Below are positions 4,868-6,444 of a stretch of DNA of 6,444 bases, piece after piece (the stretch's first letter is position 1; every line of letters starts with the position of its first letter). The position numbers and the translations under genes are program-made. The notes under the pieces were generated by a model that had not been told where the DNA came from, ran no database searches, and saw nothing but the letters and a program-made list of their open reading frames with translations. Source of the DNA: JAGDXZ01 sp049965975 (lineage in GTDB: Archaea; Micrarchaeota; Micrarchaeia; Micrarchaeales; CABMGC01); contig JBMFVN010000041.1 in the NCBI GenBank assembly GCA_049965975.1, forward strand, positions 1-6,444. Direction: 5' to 3'.

Positions 4868-5773
4868 ATGAGATACGAATATAATTATGACGATTGGCGC
4901 GCTGCTGGCGCCTTATCATTCAAGGCGATAAATTATGCAAAAGGGCTTGCAAAGCCCGGCGCAAGGCTTGTAGACATTGCAGAAGCTACAGAGAAGCTTG
5001 TCTATGAAAACGGTCAGAAAACGGCTTTTCCTGTAAACCTGTCGATAAACGAGGCAGCTGCGCACTATACTCCTAAGTTCGGCGACCAGTCAGTTCTTAG
5101 TGAACAAAGCGTGCTCAAGATAGACTTTGGAAGCAGGAAGAACAAGGGTGCTGGCGATTGCGCTCTTACAGTAGATCTTACCGGACAATACGGCAAGCTA
5201 GTAGAGGCGAGCGAGCTCGCTCTTCAGAATGCGCTCAGCAAGGTAAAGGCGGGAGCACAGGTAAAAGAGATAGGAAAGGAGATAGAAAAGACAATAAAGG
5301 GCGTTTCTGAAAAGTTCAATCCGATAAGAAATCTTGGCGGTCACGGGATAACCGAAACGGATCTGCACGCAGATATTTTCATACCCAATTTCGACAACGG
5401 CGACACAACAGAACTGCAGGAAGGCCAAATAGCAGCTATAGAGCCTTTTGTGACTACTGGCGAGGGCTACGTCGATGACAGCGAAACAATAGAAATATTC
5501 CAGAAAATAGGCGACGCGCAGCCAAGGTCTGCAGCGGCAAGGGAAGTAGCAAGCTACATAGACTCTGAGTTTGGAACCTATCCGTTCGCAATGCGCTGGA
5601 TTGTAAAGCATGTCGGCTCCGAGTTCGAAGCCAGAAGGGCGATAAGCGAGCTTAATGGCCTGGGCGTTCTTGACGCATTTCCTGTTCTTGTTGAAAGAAG
5701 CAAAGGAATAGTTGCGCAGACAGAAGTCTCGTTCATAGTGCAAAAGGATTCTTGTGAAGTGCTTACAAAGTAG
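4868..5773 (+). CDS. map: Methionine aminopeptidase, type II
   Basis: The 301-residue enzyme removes the initiator methionine from nascent proteins in the cytosol, using two metal ions. All five metal ligands of the pita-bread fold are visible in order: D86 (LKIDFG), D97 (GDCALTV), H159 (GGHGI), E192 (AIEPF) and E286 (AQTEVSF). The substrate-pocket histidines H66 (AHYTP) and H167 (LHADI) are also present. AFPVNLSINEAAAHYTP (53-69) and the roughly 60-residue insert between E192 and E286 (FGTYPFAMRWI, 235-245) mark the type II class found in archaea and eukaryotes. The length matches archaeal family members of about 295 residues. The ATG at 4868 gives the expected short N-terminus and no Shine-Dalgarno sequence precedes it. 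The gene ends 3 bp from the end of the convergent HtpX gene. Confidence 0.96.
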   Translation: MRYEYNYDDWRAAGALSFKAINYAKGLAKPGARLVDIAEATEKLVYENGQKTAFPVNLSINEAAAHYTPKFGDQSVLSEQSVLKIDFGSRKNKGAGDCALTVDLTGQYGKLVEASELALQNALSKVKAGAQVKEIGKEIEKTIKGVSEKFNPIRNLGGHGITETDLHADIFIPNFDNGDTTELQEGQIAAIEPFVTTGEGYVDDSETIEIFQKIGDAQPRSAAAREVASYIDSEFGTYPFAMRWIVKHVGSEFEARRAISELNGLGVLDAFPVLVERSKGIVAQTEVSFIVQKDSCEVLTK

Positions 5774-5776
5774 AAT

Positions 5777-6444
5777 CTACTTCTTTTCGTTTTTCATCTT
5801 TGCGAGCATGAGAATGCGCTTATATGTCGGTGGATGCGTCATGAACAACGACCCGAAGAACGACAAAGGATCGCTCTCCTGCTCTACCGACTTTCTGAAT
5901 TCGGCAAGATTAAGCTCTGGAAACGCCTTCTTTATCTCGCTCATGTACTGCTCTATGCCCTTTAGGTCCTTGCTTGCAGTAAGGTTGTCTGCTATGTAGA
6001 AAGACCTTGCCACAGAGCTGTTGCTAGGCTTTGTGCCCGAAAGAGAATATGTGATCTTTGCAAGCGCGCTTGCCAAGTGTTCGGGCTTGCCTGTCGCCTG
6101 TGCTGAATAGGCATCGGCATAGGCTTCCCTGGTCCTTGACAGGCCGTACATGAGCAGCTCAGAGACAAAATATATTACGAAAGAGAATATGCCGACAAGA
6201 GCGGCATAGCCTCCTGAATTCCTTCCCCTGCTAGAAAATCCGCTAAAAAGGAAGGAAATTGCAAGATAGTATGCAATTACTGGCACGAAAGATGCAAATG
6301 TCATTACCACAACGTCGTTGTGCTTCAAATGGCCTATTTCGTGGGCAAGCACAGCGTAAAGCTCGCTTTCGTTGGCAATGTTGAGCAGGCCTTTGTGCAC
6401 TACAAGCGTGGCGCTTTTGCGCGTTCTCCCGAATACGAATGCAT
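5777..6444 (-). CDS. htpX: HtpX-like M48 membrane zinc metalloprotease, N-terminally truncated by the window
   Basis: About 221 C-terminal residues are visible; the start lies beyond base 6444. The frame opens with AFVFGRTRKSATLVVHKGLL, matching the NAF.FGR region ahead of the active site in archaeal HtpX. The zinc site is complete: HEIGH (visible residues 34-38, catalytic Glu) and the third ligand Glu in SRTREAYADAYSA (Glu at about 106). Two hydrophobic segments, about 44-68 and 77-101, are membrane helices between HEIGH and the third ligand, as in the family. The C-terminus carries the typical THPPTYKRI segment. HtpX degrades damaged membrane proteins, with the protease domain facing the cytoplasm. 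GTG at 6398-6400 is an internal valine and not the start. The gene converges with map. Confidence 0.95.
   Translation of the reverse strand, partial: AFVFGRTRKSATLVVHKGLLNIANESELYAVLAHEIGHLKHNDVVVMTFASFVPVIAYYLAISFLFSGFSSRGRNSGGYAALVGIFSFVIYFVSELLMYGLSRTREAYADAYSAQATGKPEHLASALAKITYSLSGTKPSNSSVARSFYIADNLTASKDLKGIEQYMSEIKKAFPELNLAEFRKSVEQESDPLSFFGSLFMTHPPTYKRILMLAKMKNEKK

Noticed and set aside
5198..5743. Long minus-strand open frame (181 codons) opposite map
   Set aside because: It is antisense to a clearly coding, motif-complete methionine aminopeptidase. Its product is rich in C, Y and R with no family resemblance, typical of a codon-bias shadow.
1..6444. CRISPR array, insertion sequence or defence cassette
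   Set aside because: No regularly spaced direct repeats, transposase motifs or terminal inverted repeats with target duplications were seen; the recognised genes are housekeeping.

Overview
This window looks like chromosomal DNA from an archaeon, probably a small-genome DPANN-type lineage. The supporting evidence is a family B DNA polymerase of the archaeal replicative type, a type II (archaeal/eukaryotic) methionine aminopeptidase, an archaeal-style HtpX membrane protease, an intron-less tRNA-Arg with no encoded CCA, and TATA-box promoters close to their start codons in place of clear bacterial -35/-10 or Shine-Dalgarno signals. Isoleucine ATA and arginine AGG/AGA codons are frequent. The exact lineage cannot be fixed from this sequence alone.

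Layout: the window opens inside the 3' end of an adenine phosphoribosyltransferase gene (+, ends 221). A tRNA-Arg(TCG) gene follows on the minus strand (224-298). Its promoter lies in the loop of a large imperfect inverted repeat (305-360), which is T-rich on both strands. Next is an unrecognised 139-aa minus-strand gene (361-780). A divergent promoter region (781-937) carries a perfect 19-bp palindrome over the minus-strand promoter. Rightward from there come a small conserved-looking archaeal protein (938-1354) and the full-length DNA polymerase gene (1388-3799), only 33 bp apart and possibly co-transcribed. A 182-bp gap (3800-3981) holds two TATA-like boxes and a strong hairpin with a C-rich, repetitive loop. 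It leads into an unrecognised 259-aa helical protein (3982-4761). A T-rich hairpin region follows, then methionine aminopeptidase (4868-5773), which meets the N-terminally truncated HtpX gene (5777-6444, minus) tail to tail with only 3 bp between.

The recognised genes are housekeeping: purine salvage, translation (tRNA), replication/repair, N-terminal methionine removal, and membrane protein quality control. They do not form one pathway. I found no CRISPR array, insertion sequence, toxin-antitoxin pair or obvious defence cassette. The parts that merit attention are the two unrecognised proteins and the inverted repeats at gene boundaries (305-360, 798-816, 3887-3928, 4763-4803). Two small sequence oddities also stand out: a C at the normally invariant position 55 of the tRNA T-loop, and a polymerase C-terminus that stops midway through what could be a PCNA-binding motif.
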